DNA of 64,000 bases from Cervus elaphus (Eukaryota; Chordata; Mammalia; Artiodactyla; Cervidae), in contig NC_057848.1 of NCBI RefSeq assembly GCF_910594005.1, positions 134,984,155-135,048,154 on the forward strand, given 5' to 3'. The notes beneath the pieces are model-generated. The model was not told the DNA's origin, did not search any database, and saw only the letters and a list, made by a program, of their open reading frames with translations. Positions within the stretch are counted from its first letter, which is position 1. Each line of letters opens with the position of its first letter. This document shows positions 23,670 through 36,064 of the stretch, piece after piece. A program made the translations under genes and the position numbers.

Positions 23670-23866
23670 CTGGGCTTCCCTTGTGGCTTAGCTGGTAAAG
23701 AATCCACCTGCAATGCAGGAGACCTGGGTTCGATCCCTGGGTTGGGAAGATCCCCTGGATAAGGGAAAGGCTACCCACTCTAGTATTCTGGCCTGGAGAA
23801 TTCCATGGACTCTATAGTCCATGGGGTCACAAAGAGTCTGACACGACTGAGCGACTTTTACTTTTC
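23670..23866 (+). mobile_element. Bov-tA SINE with perfect target duplication
   Basis: Complete head and body, ending 'cacgactgagcgacttttac'. Flanked by identical 12-mers ACCCTATTGTCT at 23,658-23,669 and 23,867-23,878. Absent from copy 1, so it is younger than the duplication. Confidence 0.93.
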
Positions 23867-24559
23867 ACCCTATTGTCTTGATGACTGTAAATTTATAGTA
23901 TAATCTGAAGTTAGGAAGCTGATTCTCCCAGATCCATTTTCCTTTCTCAAGACTGCTTTGGCTATTTTAGGTCTTTTGTGTTTCCATAGAAATTGTAGAG
24001 TTTTTTGTTCTAATTCTGTGAAAAATGCCATTGGTAATTAGATAGGGATTACATTGAATCTGTAGCTTGCTTTGAGTAACTATTGTCATTTTCACAATAT
24101 TGATTCTTCCAATCCAAGAACACTGTATCTCCCTCCATCTGTTTGTGTCATCTTTAATTTCTTTCATCGGTATCTTATAGTCTTCACAGCGCACGTTTTT
24201 TGCTTCCTTAGGTAGGTTTATTCCTAGGTATTTTATTCTTTTTGTTGCAGTGATAAATGAGATTGTTTCCTTAATTTCTCTTTCTGATCATTTATTGCTA
24301 GTGTATAGGAATGCAAGAAATTACTGTGCATTAATTTTGTATCCTGAAACTTTTCTAAATTCGTTGATCAGCAGCAGCAGTTTTCTGGTGGCATCTTCAG
24401 GATTTTCTGCGTAGTATGTCATCTGCAAACAGTAACAGTTTTGGATTCCTTGTATTTATTTTTCTTCTCTGTTGACGTGATTAAGACTTCCAAAACTATG
24501 TTGAATAATTAGACATCCTTCTCTTGTTTCTAGTTAATTCATTTTAGTGACATATAATT

Positions 24560-24758
24560 GCTTGTGCATGCCTGCTCAGTCACTCAGTCATGTCTGACTC
24601 TGTGATCTAGACTGTAGTCTGCCAGGCTCACTCCAGAATACTGGAGTGGGTTGCCATTCACTTCTCCAGGGGATCCTCCCAACCTAGAGATCGAACCTAC
24701 GTCTCCTGTATTGGCAGGCGGATCCTTTACCTGCTGAGCCATCTGGGAAGTCTCATAG
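24560..24758 (-). mobile_element. Bov-tA SINE, antisense (copy 2 counterpart)
   Basis: Same insertion as 6,350-6,531, followed by the same 'agttgcttgtaag' flank. Confidence 0.85.
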
Positions 24759-24766
24759 TTGCTTGT

Positions 24767-24938
24767 AAGTGAATCCACCTGTAATGTGGGAGACCTGGGT
24801 TTGATCCCTGGGTTGGGAAGATTCCCTGGAGAAGGGAAAGGCTACCCACTCCAGTATTCTGGCCTGGAGAATTCCATGGACTGTATAGTACATGGGGTTG
24901 CAAAGAGTTGGGCAAGACTGAGCAACTTTCACTCACTC
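24767..24938 (+). mobile_element. Head-truncated Bov-tA SINE abutting the previous one
   Basis: Begins inside the tRNA head ('gaatccacctgtaatgtggg') and runs to 'ggcaagactgagcaacttt'. Private to copy 2. Confidence 0.8.
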
Positions 24939-26649
24939 AGACTCTTAGCGATTCTTTCTATTTCTGCAGTATCACTTGTAATTTCTCCTTCAGCCTTTCT
25001 AATTTTAGTGATTTGAGGTCTCTCCTGTTTTTTCTTAATGTGTCTGGCTAAATGTTCATCAGTTTTGTCTTCTCAAAGAACTAGCTTTTAGTTTCGTTGA
25101 TCTTTGCCAATATTATGTTTCAATTTCATTTATTTCTACTTTGATTTTAATGAATTCTTTCCTTCTACTAACTTTGGGTTTTGTTTGTACTTCTTTCTCT
25201 AGTTGTCTGAAGTGTATATTTAGGTTGTTAATTTGAGATTTTTGTTATTTAGAATTTTATTGCTATAAACTTCCCTCTTAGATTTGCTTTTACTACATCC
25301 CATAGATTTTGTGTGTTTTCACTGTCATTTGTTTCTATGTATTTTTTATTTCCTCTTTGATTTCTTCAGTGACCTCTTGGTTATTTAGTGGCATATTACT
25401 TAGCCTCCATTACTTAGCCTCACCTATTGCATTTGTGTTTTTTACAGTTTTTTTTCCCTGTAATTGATTTCTAATCTCATGGTGGTGTGGTCTGAAAACA
25501 TACTTGATATGATTTCAATTTTCTTAAATTTACCATGTCTTGATTTGTGACCCAAGACGTGATCTATCCTGGAGAATGTTCCATGTGCACTTGAGAAGAA
25601 AGTGTATTCTGATGATTTCGGATGGAATCTCTTGTATGTGTCAATTAAGTCTATCTGGTGTAGTGTGTCATTTAAGACTTGTGTTTAAAAAAAAATAAAG
25701 ACTTGTGTTTCCTTATTAATTTTCTTTCTTGATGATCTGTCCATTGGTGTAAGTGGAATGCTAAAGTCCTGCGCTATTTTTGTGTTACTGTCGATTCCCC
25801 TTTATGGCTGTTAGCATTTGCCTTATGTTGGGTGCATATTTACAATTGTTATATCTTCTTCTTAGATTGATCCCTTGATCCTTATGTGGTGTCGTTCCTT
25901 GTCTCTTCTAACAGTCTTTATTTTGAGGTCTGTTTTGCCTCATATAAGTATTGCTACTCCAGTTTTCTTTTGATTTCCATTTTCATTGAATATCTTTCTC
26001 CATGCCCTCACTTTCAGTCTGTATATGTTCCTAGGTCTGAAGTGGGTCCCTCGTCGACAGCATATATAGGGGTCTTATTTTTGTATCCATTCATCCAGGC
26101 TGTGTCATTTGGTTGGAGCATATGTATGTTCCTGTTACCATTTTCTTAATTATTTTTGGGTTTGTTTTTGTAAGTCTTTTTCTTATATTTCCTGCCTAGA
26201 GAAGTTCCTTTAGCATTTGTTGTAAAGCTGATTTTGTGGTACAGAATTCTCTTAGTTCTGGCTTGTCTGTAAAACTTTTGATTTCTCTGTTGAATCTGAA
26301 TGATATCCTTGATGGTTAGACTAATCTTGGTTGTGGTTTTTTCCCTTTCATCACTTTAAATGTATGCTGCTACTCTCTTCTGGACTGCAGAGTTTCTGCT
26401 GAAAAATCAGCTGATAAGTTAATGGGGTTTCCCTTGTATGTTATTTGTTGCTTTTCACTTACCACTTTTAATATTTTCCCTTTGAATTTAATTTTTGTTA
26501 GTTTAACATGTGTGTTGTGTTTCTTGTTGGGTTTATCCTGTATGGGACTCTTTGTGCTTCCTGGACTTGGCTGGCTAGTTCCTTTCCCATGTTAGGGAAG
26601 TTTTCAATTATAATCTGTTCAAATATTTTCTCACATGTATCTTTTTGAA

Positions 26650-27324
26650 TTATAGTTTTGTCTGGGTATATGCCCAGAAGTGAGATTGCTGGGTCATATG
26701 ATAATTCTGTTTTTAGTTTTCTGAGGAACCTCGACACTGTTTTCCATAATGGTTGTACCAGTTTGCATTCCCACCAGCAATGTGGGAAGATTCCCTTTTC
26801 TCCACACCCTCTCCAGCATTTGTTATTCGTAGGCTTTTAAATGATGGCCATACTGACAGGTGTGAGGTAGTCCTTCACAGTAGCTTTGATTTACATTTCT
26901 CTAATAATTAGTGATGTTGAACATCTTTTCATGTGCCTGCTGGCCATTTGTGTATCTTCTTTGGAGAAACGTCTGTTAAGGTTTTCTGTCCATTTTTCGA
27001 TTGGGTTGTTTTATGTGTTTGTGTTTTCATTTCTCTTGGGTAGATCCCTAAGAGTAGAATGACTGGGTCATATGTAACTCTAGTCTTTTGAAAAACTGAC
27101 AGGCTATTTTTCCAAAGCGGGCTTAAATGTCTTACATTCCTACCAGCAGGATACAAGGGTTCCAATGTCTCCACAACCTCACTGACCCTTGTTATTCTCT
27201 GTCATTTTTGTTGCAACCATCCTAGTTGATGTGCTCAGTGTAGTTTCTTTTCAATTTAAACTTTCAATTTTGCATTGTAGTTTAGCTTAACAGTGTTGTG
27301 TAGTTTCATTGGGAGTGGCAAAGA
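26650..27324 (-). mobile_element. Antisense L1 3' end plus L1M fragment (copy 2)
   Basis: Counterpart of 8,479-9,185, with the same junction and order. Confidence 0.65.
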
Positions 27325-27548
27325 GCATTCCAGGCAAGTGTGTGTGTGCATGTTCAGTCATGTCTGACTCTTTGCGACCCCATGGACTGTAGCCCACCAG
27401 GCTCCTCTGTCCATGGAATTCTCCAGGCAAGAATACTGGAGTGGATTGCCATTTACCACTCCAGGGGATCTTCCTGACCCATGGATTGAACCCACACCTC
27501 TTTTGTCTCCTGCATTGGTAATTGGATTCTTTACGACTATGTCACCTA
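27325..27548 (-). mobile_element. Bov-tA SINE, antisense (copy 2 counterpart)
   Basis: Same insertion as 9,186-9,405. A BovB landed at its outer end. Confidence 0.8.
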
Positions 27549-28826
27549 TTGCACTCATCTCACACGCTAGTAAAGTAATGCTCAAAATTCTCCAATCCAG
27601 GCTTCAGCAATACATGAACCGTGAACTCTCAGATGTTCAAGCTGGTTTTAGAAAAGGCAGAGGAACCAGAGATCAAATTGCCAACATCTGCTGGATCATA
27701 GAAAAAGAAAGAGAGTTCCAGAAAAACATCTATTTCTGCTCTATTGACTATGCCAAAGCCTTTGACTGTGTGGATCACAATAAACTGTGGAAAATTCTGA
27801 AGGAGATGGGAATACCAGACCACCTGACCTGCCTCTTGAGAAACCTGTATACAGGTCAGGAAGCAACAGTTAGAACTGGACATGGAACAACAGACTGGTT
27901 CCAAATAGGAAAAGGAGTACATCAAGGCTGTATATTGTCACCCTGCTTATTTAACTTATATGCAGAGTACATCATGAGAAACGCTGGGCTGGATGAAGCA
28001 CAAGCTGGAATCAAGATTGCCGGGAGAAATATCAATAACCTCAGATATACAGATGACACCACCCTTATGGCAGAAAATGAAGAAGAACTAAAAAGCCTCT
28101 TGATGAAAGTGAAAGAGGAGAGTGAAAAAGCTGGCTTAAAGCTCAACGTTCAGGAAACTAAGATCATGGCATCTGGTCCCATCACTTCATGGCAAATAGA
28201 TGGGGAGACAGTGGAAACAGTGGCTGACTTTATTTTTGGGGGCTCCAGAATCACTGCAGATGGTGATTGCAGCCATGAAATTAAAAGACGCTTACTCCTT
28301 GGAAGGAAAGTTATGACCAACCGAGACAGCATATTAAAAAGTAGAGACATTACTTTGCCAACAAAGGTCTGTCTAGTCAAGGCTATGATTTTTCCAGTGG
28401 TCATGTGTGGATGTGAGAGTTGTACTATAAAGAAAGCTGAGCATCGAAGAATTGATGCTTTTGAACTGTGGTGTTGGAGAAGGCTCTTGAGAGTGCCTTG
28501 GACTGCAAGGAGATCCAACCAGTCCATCCTAAAGGAGATCAGTCCTGGGTGTTCATTGGAGGGACTGATGTTGAAGCTGAAACTCCAATACTTTGGCCAC
28601 CTGACGTGAAGAGCTGACTTATTTGAAAAGACCCTGATGCTGGGAAAGATTGAGGGCAGGAGGAAAAGTGGACAATGCAGGATAAGATGGTTGGATGGCA
28701 TCACTGACTCAATGGACATGGGTTTGGGTAGACTCCGGGAGTTGGTGATGGACAGGGAGGCCTGGCGTACTGTGGTTCATGGGGTCGCAAAGAGTTGGAC
28801 ACGACTGAGCAACTGAGCTGAACTGA
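27549..28826 (+). mobile_element. BovB LINE, 3' 1.28 kb with a long open RT frame
   Basis: Flanked by 10-bp duplications ATGTCACCTA at 27,539-27,548 and 28,827-28,836. The frame is open from the insertion edge to a TGA near 28,609, about 350 codons of ORF2. It contains RT core motifs FCSIDYAKAFD and the catalytic-box variant YTDD (usual family box YADD), then the cysteine/tryptophan-rich C-terminus (ELWCWRRLLRVPWTARRS). The endonuclease half is missing by 5' truncation, so it cannot be autonomous. The tail ends 'ctgagctgaactga'. Confidence 0.93.
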
Positions 28827-28836
28827 ATGTCACCTA

Positions 28837-30325
28837 AGTTATGAGGTGCACAGCAAATTTACCCACCCATATATGTACACAGGTATCCATTCTCCCCCAA
28901 ACTCTCCTCCCATCCAGGCTGCCACATGCCATTGAGCAGTCTCTTGTGTTATATATAGTAGGTCCTTATTGGTTATCCGTTTTAAATATAGCAGTGTGTG
29001 TACCTGTCGATCCCAAACTCCATAACTGTCTCTCTCCCCCTGATAACTATAATTTCGTTTTATAAGTGTTGAGTTTTTCTGTTTTTTAAATAAGTTCATT
29101 TGTATCATTTCTTTTTAGATTCTAGAGATGTCATATGACATTTCTCCTTCTCTGACTTACTTCACTCAGTATGACACTCTCTAGGTCCATCCATGTTGCT
29201 GCAAATGGCATTATTTCATTCTTTTTAATAGTTGAGTAATATTCCATCGTATATATATACCACATCTTCTTTATCCATTCCTTTGTGGATTGACATTTAG
29301 GTTGCTTTTATGTCTTGGCTATCGTAAATGGTTCTTCAGTGAACACTGAGGGGCATTGTATCCTTTTGGACCTGTTTTTCTCCAGATACATACCCAGGAG
29401 AGGGATTGCAAAGTCATTGGTAGCTCTGTTTTTAGTTTTTATAGGAACCCCCATACTATTCTCCATAGTGGCTGTACCAGTTTACATTCCCACCAACAGT
29501 GTAGGAAGGTTCCCTTCTCTCCAGAACCTCTTTCAGCATTTATTATCTGTGGTTTTTGATAATAGCCACTCTGAATGCTGTGGGGTGATACCTCATTTTG
29601 ACTTGTGTTTCTCTAATAATTAGCAATATTAAACATCTTTTCATGTACCTCTTGGCCATGTGTATGCCTTGTTTGAAGAAATGTCTACTTAGATCTTCCG
29701 CCCATTTTTTGATTAGGTTGTTTTGATTATATTAAGTCTCATGAGCTGTTTGTAAATTTTGGAGACTAATAACCCCTTGTTGGTCATGTAATTTCCAAAT
29801 ATTTTCTCCCAATCTGTGAGTTGTTTTTTGGTTTCATTTATGGTTTCCTTTGTTGTGCAAAAGCTTTTCAGTTTAATTAGGTCCCTTTTTGTTTACTTTT
29901 GTTTTTGTTTCCATTATCCTGGGAAATGAATCAAAGAGGATACTGCTGCACTTTATGTCAGAGTGTTCTGACTATGTATATCCTCTAGGAGTTTTATAGT
30001 CTCTAGTTTCACATTTAGGTCTTTAATCCATTTTGAGCTCATTTTTGTGTATGGTGTTAAAGAATGGTCTGATTTCATTTTTTAACATGTAGCTGTTAAA
30101 TTTTCCCAGTGCCACTTGTTGAAGAGACTGTCTTTCCACCATTGTGTGGTCTGGCTTCCTTTGTCATAGATTAATTGACCATAGGTGCATGGGTTTATTT
30201 TTGGACTTTGTATCATGTTTCATTGATCTATATTTCTATGCCAGTACCATCATACTGTTTTGATGACTATAGGTCTGTAGTATAATCTGGAGTCAGGGAG
30301 CCTGATTTTTCTTAAGATTGATTTG
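28837..30325 (-). mobile_element. Antisense L1 3' UTR and ORF2 end
   Basis: Starts in L1 3' UTR and runs into ORF2 to about 30,325 ('gtctgtagtataatctggag'). The first 730 bases match 9,406-10,198. Confidence 0.8.
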
Positions 30326-31550
30326 GCTCTCAGTGTAGTTTTAATTTGTACTCTTATTACAAGTAAATTTGATTGTCTTTTCACATAAGGCCATTTTAAG
30401 ATCTTTTCTGGTGTATTGTCAATTCATGTCTTTGCCTTATTTATAAATGGGAATTTTGGATTCCCCCCCCACCCCACATCTCGAGTTTATATATTAGAAA
30501 TATTAGTACTTTTATCTGTGAGGTATGTTGCAAATATTTTCTTCATTTGTGGTATTTTTAGCAGTATTACTCATCATAGCCCCACACTGTGAGTGGACAA
30601 ATAAAATGTGATCTATCCATATAGAGATACTGCTCAACAACAGAAAATAACTGTGTATATATGCTGTAACATAAATGAACTTCAAAAACCTGATGCCCAG
30701 TGAAAGAAACCAGACAGGGGAGACTGCATACTATATGATGTCATTTATATAAAACATCTAGAAAAGGCAGATATATAGAGACAGAAAGTAGGTTAGTGCT
30801 TGCCTGGGTCAGGGGATTAGAGTATGAAATGGGATCAACAGTAAATGTGCATGAGGGATCTTAGTGGGGTGATAACAATGTTCTAAACTGATTTATGGCC
30901 ATGTCACACAGCTTGGTAAATTTGCTAAAACATCACTGAATTGTACACTTGAAATAGATATATTGTATCTAAAATATACCTCATAAAATTAGAAAAAAAT
31001 TATATTTTTAGATTTATCAACCTTTTATTACATCTGCATTTAGAGTCAAGTTGGGAAAGCTGTTCCCTACACTCGGACTGTGAAATAACTCACCCTGTTT
31101 TCTTCCAGCACTTGTATGGTTTATTTCTTTTTAAAATCCAGATCTCACATCCATTTGGCATTTGTTCTTGCATATGCTAGGCGATTAGGGATCTACCAAA
31201 TGGGTATCCTGTTGCCTCAATATATTCAAAAGTTCACCTTTGCCCAGTGATTCGAAATGCCATTTCTACCATATACTAAATTTCTTTATGTACTTCGTCT
31301 CTTTGTAGACTTTCTATTCTATTCCATTGATTTGTCTTATAATGCATCAGTACTATACTGTTTTAATCATGGAGGCTTTGTGTTTTAATATCTGATAGGG
31401 CTAATTCACCCTTGTAACTTTTCCTTTTCACTGTTCTTTGTTTTTCATGTAAACTTCAGGATCAACCTGCCTAGCTCCATTAAAACATTTTTATTTTCAC
31501 TAGGATTGATGAAATTTGTTAATTAATTTAGGAAGAACTGACATTTCTAT
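30326..31550. mobile_element. Ancient L1M fragments on both strands
   Basis: Antisense L1M to about 30,560, a sense L1M 3' end at about 30,570-31,005 ('gtacacttgaaatagatata'), then antisense L1M again to about 31,550. A C9 run is at 30,464-30,472. No coding capacity. Confidence 0.5.
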
Positions 31551-31554
31551 GATG

Positions 31555-31790
31555 CTGTGGGTTGATATTGGTCCACCAAAAAGATATGTTGAAGTTCTAA
31601 CCCCTGGTACCATGCAATGTGACCTTGTTTGGAAATAGGGTCATTGAAGATGTAATTAGTTAGGTCATTACTGGAGTAGGGTGGGCCCTCAGTCCAGTAA
31701 GAGTGTTCTTGTAAGAAGGAATTCTGCCTCAGGTTTTCACAGTACAGGCTTGAGATTCCAGCCTGCTGGCCTGTGCCCAGTCACATGATT
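31555..31790 (+). mobile_element. MLT1-like LTR, 5' part
   Basis: Recognisable order 'agatatgttgaagttctaac', 'cttgtttggaaatagggtca', 'gtgggccctcagtccagtaa'. Its 3' part is missing where BovB starts. Confidence 0.65.
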
Positions 31791-31792
31791 AT

Positions 31793-33420
31793 TTGTTGTT
31801 GTTCAGTAGCTCAGTCATGTTCAACTCTTTGCGACCCCATGGACTGCAGCAGGCCGGGCCTCCCTGCCCTTCACCACCTCCTGGAGTTTGCTGAAACTCA
31901 TGTCCATTAAGTCGATGATGCCATCCAACCATCTCATCCTCTGTCACCCCCTTCACCTGCCCTCAATCTTTCCCAACAGCAGCCGATTTTCCAGTAAGTT
32001 GACTTTTCACATTAGGTGACCAAAGTATTGGAGCTTCACATCAGTCCTTCCAATGAACATTCAGGGTTGATTTCCTTTAGGATTGACCAGTTTGATCTCC
32101 TTGCTGACCAAGGGACTCTCAAGAGTCTTCTCCATCACCACAGCTCAAAAACATAAATTCTTTTTCACTCAGCCAACTCTCATATCCGTACATGACTACT
32201 GGAAAAACCATAGCTTTGAGTATACTGGCCTTTGTTGGCAAAGTGGTGTCTCTGCTTTGCAATATGCTGTCTAGGTTTATCATAGTTTTTCTTCCAAGGA
32301 GCAAGCGTCTTTTAGTTTCATGGCTGCACTCACTGTCCGCATGATGTTGGAGCCCAAGAAAATAAAGTCTGCCACATTGTTTCCCCATCTATTTGCCATG
32401 AAGTGATGGCACTGGATGCCATGATCATAGTTTTTTGAATGTTGAGTTTTAAGCCAGCTTTTTTACTCTCCTCTTTCACCTTCATAAAGAGGCTCTTTAG
32501 TTCCCTTCACTTTCTGCCATTGGGGTAGTGTCATCTGCATATCTGAGATTATTGATACTTCTCCCACCAATCTTGATTCCAGTTTGTGCTTCATCCAGTC
32601 CAGCATTTTGCATGATGTGCTCTGCATATAAGTTTAATAAGCAGGGTGACAATATATAGCCTTGTACTCCAATTTTGAGCCAGTCAGTTGTTCCATGTCC
32701 AGTTCAACTGTTGCTTCTTGTCCTGCATACACGTTTCTTAGGAGGCAGGTAAGGTGGTCTGGTATTCCTATCTCTTAAGAATTTTCCTCTGTTTGTTGTG
32801 ATCCAGTCAAAGGCTTTAGCATAGTCAATGAAGCAGAAATAGATGTTTTTCTGAAATTCCCTTGATTTTTTCTATGATCCAATGGATGCTGACAATTTGA
32901 TCTCTGGTTCCTCTGCCTTTTCTGAATGCAGCTTGTACATCTGGATGTTCTCGGTTCACATACTATTGAAGCCTAGCTTGGAGGGTTTTGAGCATTACCT
33001 GCTAGCATGTGAAATGAATGCAACCGTGCGGTAGTTTGAACATTCTTTGGCATTGCCTTTCTTTGAGATTGGAATGAAAACTGAACTTTTCCAGTCCTGT
33101 GCCCACTGCTGAGTTTTGCAAATTTGCTGGCATATTAAGTGCAGCACTTACACAGCATCATCTTTTAGAATTGAAATAGCTCAGCTGGAATTCGATCACC
33201 TCCACTAGCTTTGTTCATAGTAATGCTTTGTAAGGCCCACTTGACTTCACATTCCAAGATGTCTGACTCTAGGTGAGTGATTACACCATCGTGGTTATCT
33301 GGGTCATTAAGACCTTTTTTGTACTGTTCCTGTTTGTGTTCTTGCCACCTCTTCTTAGTATCTTCTGCTTCTGGTAGGTCCATACTGTCACATGAACCAA
33401 TTCCTTCAAATAGGGATCTG
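31793..33420 (-). mobile_element. Decayed BovB LINE, 1.6 kb
   Basis: 3' end near 31,793 ('tgttcagtagctcagtcat'), running through ORF2 to the RT N-terminal part. Minus-strand pieces such as DPDNHDGVITHLESDILECE (33,165-33,485) are RT-domain sequence. Multiple frameshifts. It ends next to a short TA/TG repeat. Confidence 0.88.
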
Positions 33421-34017
33421 TGTATATATATATGTGTGTGTATTTTTTCCCACATATTATCAGGAGCACACTGACTGATATACATGTTGTTTTTCTATTC
33501 AAGAAGATGTCTTCATTTGTCAAGTCTATTTTTGTGTCTTTTAATAGTTTAAAATTGAAACTTGTTCTCTCTATCCATGATTCTAGATATAACATTCTGG
33601 GCTTGCATGGTCTTTCCTTGGGTTTCTTGAAAATGCTGTTCCATCCTTGCAATACTTTGTATACTACACATGAGAGGTCTGATACCAGGCAGATTTTCTT
33701 ATTCATATAAGTAATTTGACCTTTTGTCTGGAAGCCCTAAAGATCTTTTGTCTTAAAAGTCTAAAATGTTACTAAGATATGTCTCAGAATTGGTAGATTA
33801 GTGTCAGTTTTCTGAGGCACCATTTCAATGATAGAGACCATTTCAATATGTTGAGTTTTCTCTTATTCATGGAAATTTTTCTTGGATTATTTTAAAGAAG
33901 TTAATGTCACCAAAGATTAGACATATTGAGATCATGTGCCTCCTGATATCATGAGCAAATATCAAACCAACCCCAACTGAGGGACATTCTATAAAATCAC
34001 TATTACTCTTTCAAAAG

Positions 34018-34130
34018 TGAACTGGTGGTCCAGTGGTTAGGACTCAGTGCGTTTACAGCAGGGCCCCAGGTTCAATCCCTGGTCAGGGAACTAAGATCCT
34101 GTAAGCCGTGAGGCACGGCAATGAACCATC
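34018..34130 (+). mobile_element. CHR-type tRNA SINE fragment
   Basis: Head 'gtggtccagtggttagga', B-box-like 'ggttcaatccctggtcaggg', then 'aactaagatcctgtaagcc'. Cetartiodactyl family by recognition. Confidence 0.65.
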
Positions 34131-36064
34131 CCAGACTGAAGGAGCAAGGACAACCAAATAGGAACTGCGCTCCTGAACTGGATCTGTGTCCAGTAAAAGG
34201 TCACTAGTAGGACAAGTGACATAACTTAGTAACCAAAGTTTGTTCCTATTATTTGCAACCAAGAAACTAGCCAATACCTATCAGTGGTACAAGTGGTACT
34301 CCAAGCAGAGTTCCTTGAATTTAGTACTATTATTATAGTTTATATTAAACATGCACAAACATTAGAGCATGTTATCCCAGTGAATGTTGATTTTCAAAGA
34401 CCTGAAGTATTACCATGCCCAATACATAGATTAAAAACTCTTGATTCACAGAGGATTAAGGGATTTGCCCAAGATTGTTCAGCTAGTAAGTGGTGAATCA
34501 GTTAACTGAATTCATCTGTATTTCAGTCTCAGTGCTTCTTAACTAATGCCTTTTTCTGACAACTCTTACTTTTCCAGGAAACTACTGCATAGTTACTTGG
34601 TCACGAAAGGCCAGAAAGAAACCTACCTGAAGCCTGATGCCACTGCATGTTTCAGAAATTGTTGGTTCGATCATCTGTTGAAAAGTAAGTTTATGATGTT
34701 CCGTATTATTTGGTACCAGCGAAAATGGATATTCAGTATGTAATTCCTTCAAAAGAGACATAGCCAAAGAAAATCAATTCTCTATTATTCCTGATAGAAT
34801 TGGACCATAAGCAGTATCTGCCACATGTAGAATCTCAGATGTTTTATACACTTAAAATATTCCACCAATTAGATATGAAGTGATTGGGTTTTCTCTTTCA
34901 CTGTCAGTGGAATAGTCTGCCACAAGCATGACTCTCCTGCCTCTCACACAAATCTCCACATCGTGATTTATGTTCCTGAACAAATTAGACTTAATTTAAG
35001 AGCAAATCATCAGCAACAGGTATAATAATCTTGGCAGAACATTTATTTTAATTAATTGCTTTCTGCCTAACATAGACGGTGCTAGTGCCATTTACCCTGT
35101 ACGGATTTGTGCTGTCATGTAGGTAATTTTTTTTCTTCTTCTAGAACTTAGTCTCATCAGTTTTAAATTACAAAGGCATTGGTTTACTTCATATTTAATC
35201 ATAACAATCTAACTTCTATGGCAATATTTATATAAGAAACTTGTGGAAGAAAAGTGGATTTTAACCACTCTGCAGCATTATAGATCCCTGTCCCCTAGAC
35301 ATAGGCCCTGTTGGGTTCCATGGGGGTCAGTGTTCCAGGTTAGATGGCTGGAAACACCCTCACCCTCATGAGCTTGGCAGGGGGCTGTGGTGGTGAATAC
35401 TTGAGTGATTTTAGGACAACTAGTTTTTCTTTCCTGTGCAGTTATCAGCTTCACTATTTATAGTTCAATGAGAGGTGAAAAGAAACACTCTATGGAAGTT
35501 TACCACTGTAACTGTCAAAGGTATCTTGCAGTGGTGGTAGAAAACACAGCTAAATAGACTCCATCTTTTCAAACATGTGGATTAGAAATGATATGATGAT
35601 CTTTGCGAAGAAGAGAGACACAGCTAATTCTAAACCCCAGTAGGGTTCCCAGGGGCAAGGCAGCGTAACTCTAAAATAACTACATAAGCATGAAGCTTAA
35701 AATTTTAATTGGGTAAGTCATAAGCTATAAGACTTTAAAACTAACCCTTAAGCCTTTTATCTTATTAGATGGTCCTTCATATTCTAATCAGTATTTAATA
35801 TCTGCAGAGTCACTTTTTTAAACACTATAGGGAAATTTAAGCCTTCCCCACCTCAAGTCTAGTGTGAATTTATCATATTCTGTATAAATTCAATAATAAG
35901 CGTAGAAAGTAAAGTGTCTTCCTCATATTGGTAATGAATCAATCTCAGGAGGTGCAGCGGGAATAAACAAATGTAAAAAAAAAGTTTGTATAACAAAACA
36001 GCCAATTATGATCAAAACCCTGTTTAGGTTTTTATAATATAAAATAGATGTAGTATTGAAATGA
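34131..36064. other. No gene or clear repeat seen downstream of ATP6AP2
   Basis: AT-rich sequence with only a weak old MIR-like stretch (about 34,370-34,550). Short open frames here show no family resemblance. Confidence 0.4.

Larger units (their letters stand above)
20491..26649 (-). mobile_element. Long antisense L1 in copy 2, heavily interrupted
   Basis: Counterpart of 2,531-8,478. Antisense ORF2 pieces flank the BovB (20,886), the composite insert (21,705), SINEs (22,962; 23,670; 24,560; 24,760) and end at the shared L1-L1 junction near 26,650. No intact frame. Confidence 0.8.
18427..29563 (+). repeat. Copy 2 of the local direct duplication
   Basis: Matches copy 1 colinearly after removal of private insertions: BovB at 20,886, the composite insert at 21,705-22,904, SINEs at 22,962, 23,670 and 24,760, and BovB at 27,549. 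The L1 at the right end continues beyond the homology (to about 30,325), so copy 1 is the one cut off there. The left end of homology probably lies slightly before 18,427, but copy 1 leaves the window. Confidence 0.85.

Noticed and set aside
23670..23866. tRNA gene, because of the head and B-box-like sequence (also at every Bov-tA and CHR copy)
   Set aside because: These are tRNA-derived SINE heads without a complete cloverleaf and with SINE bodies attached.
28150..28719. 189-codon minus-strand frame with a leucine/serine-rich product, and similar frames at 575-976, 2,993-3,595, 16,313-16,588 and 63,208-63,594
   Set aside because: All are antisense shadows of BovB ORF2, recurring with every BovB copy.
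1..29563. CRISPR-like or tandem array, suggested by recurring similar blocks
   Set aside because: Repeats are kilobase-scale L1, BovB and SINE copies without regular short spacing.
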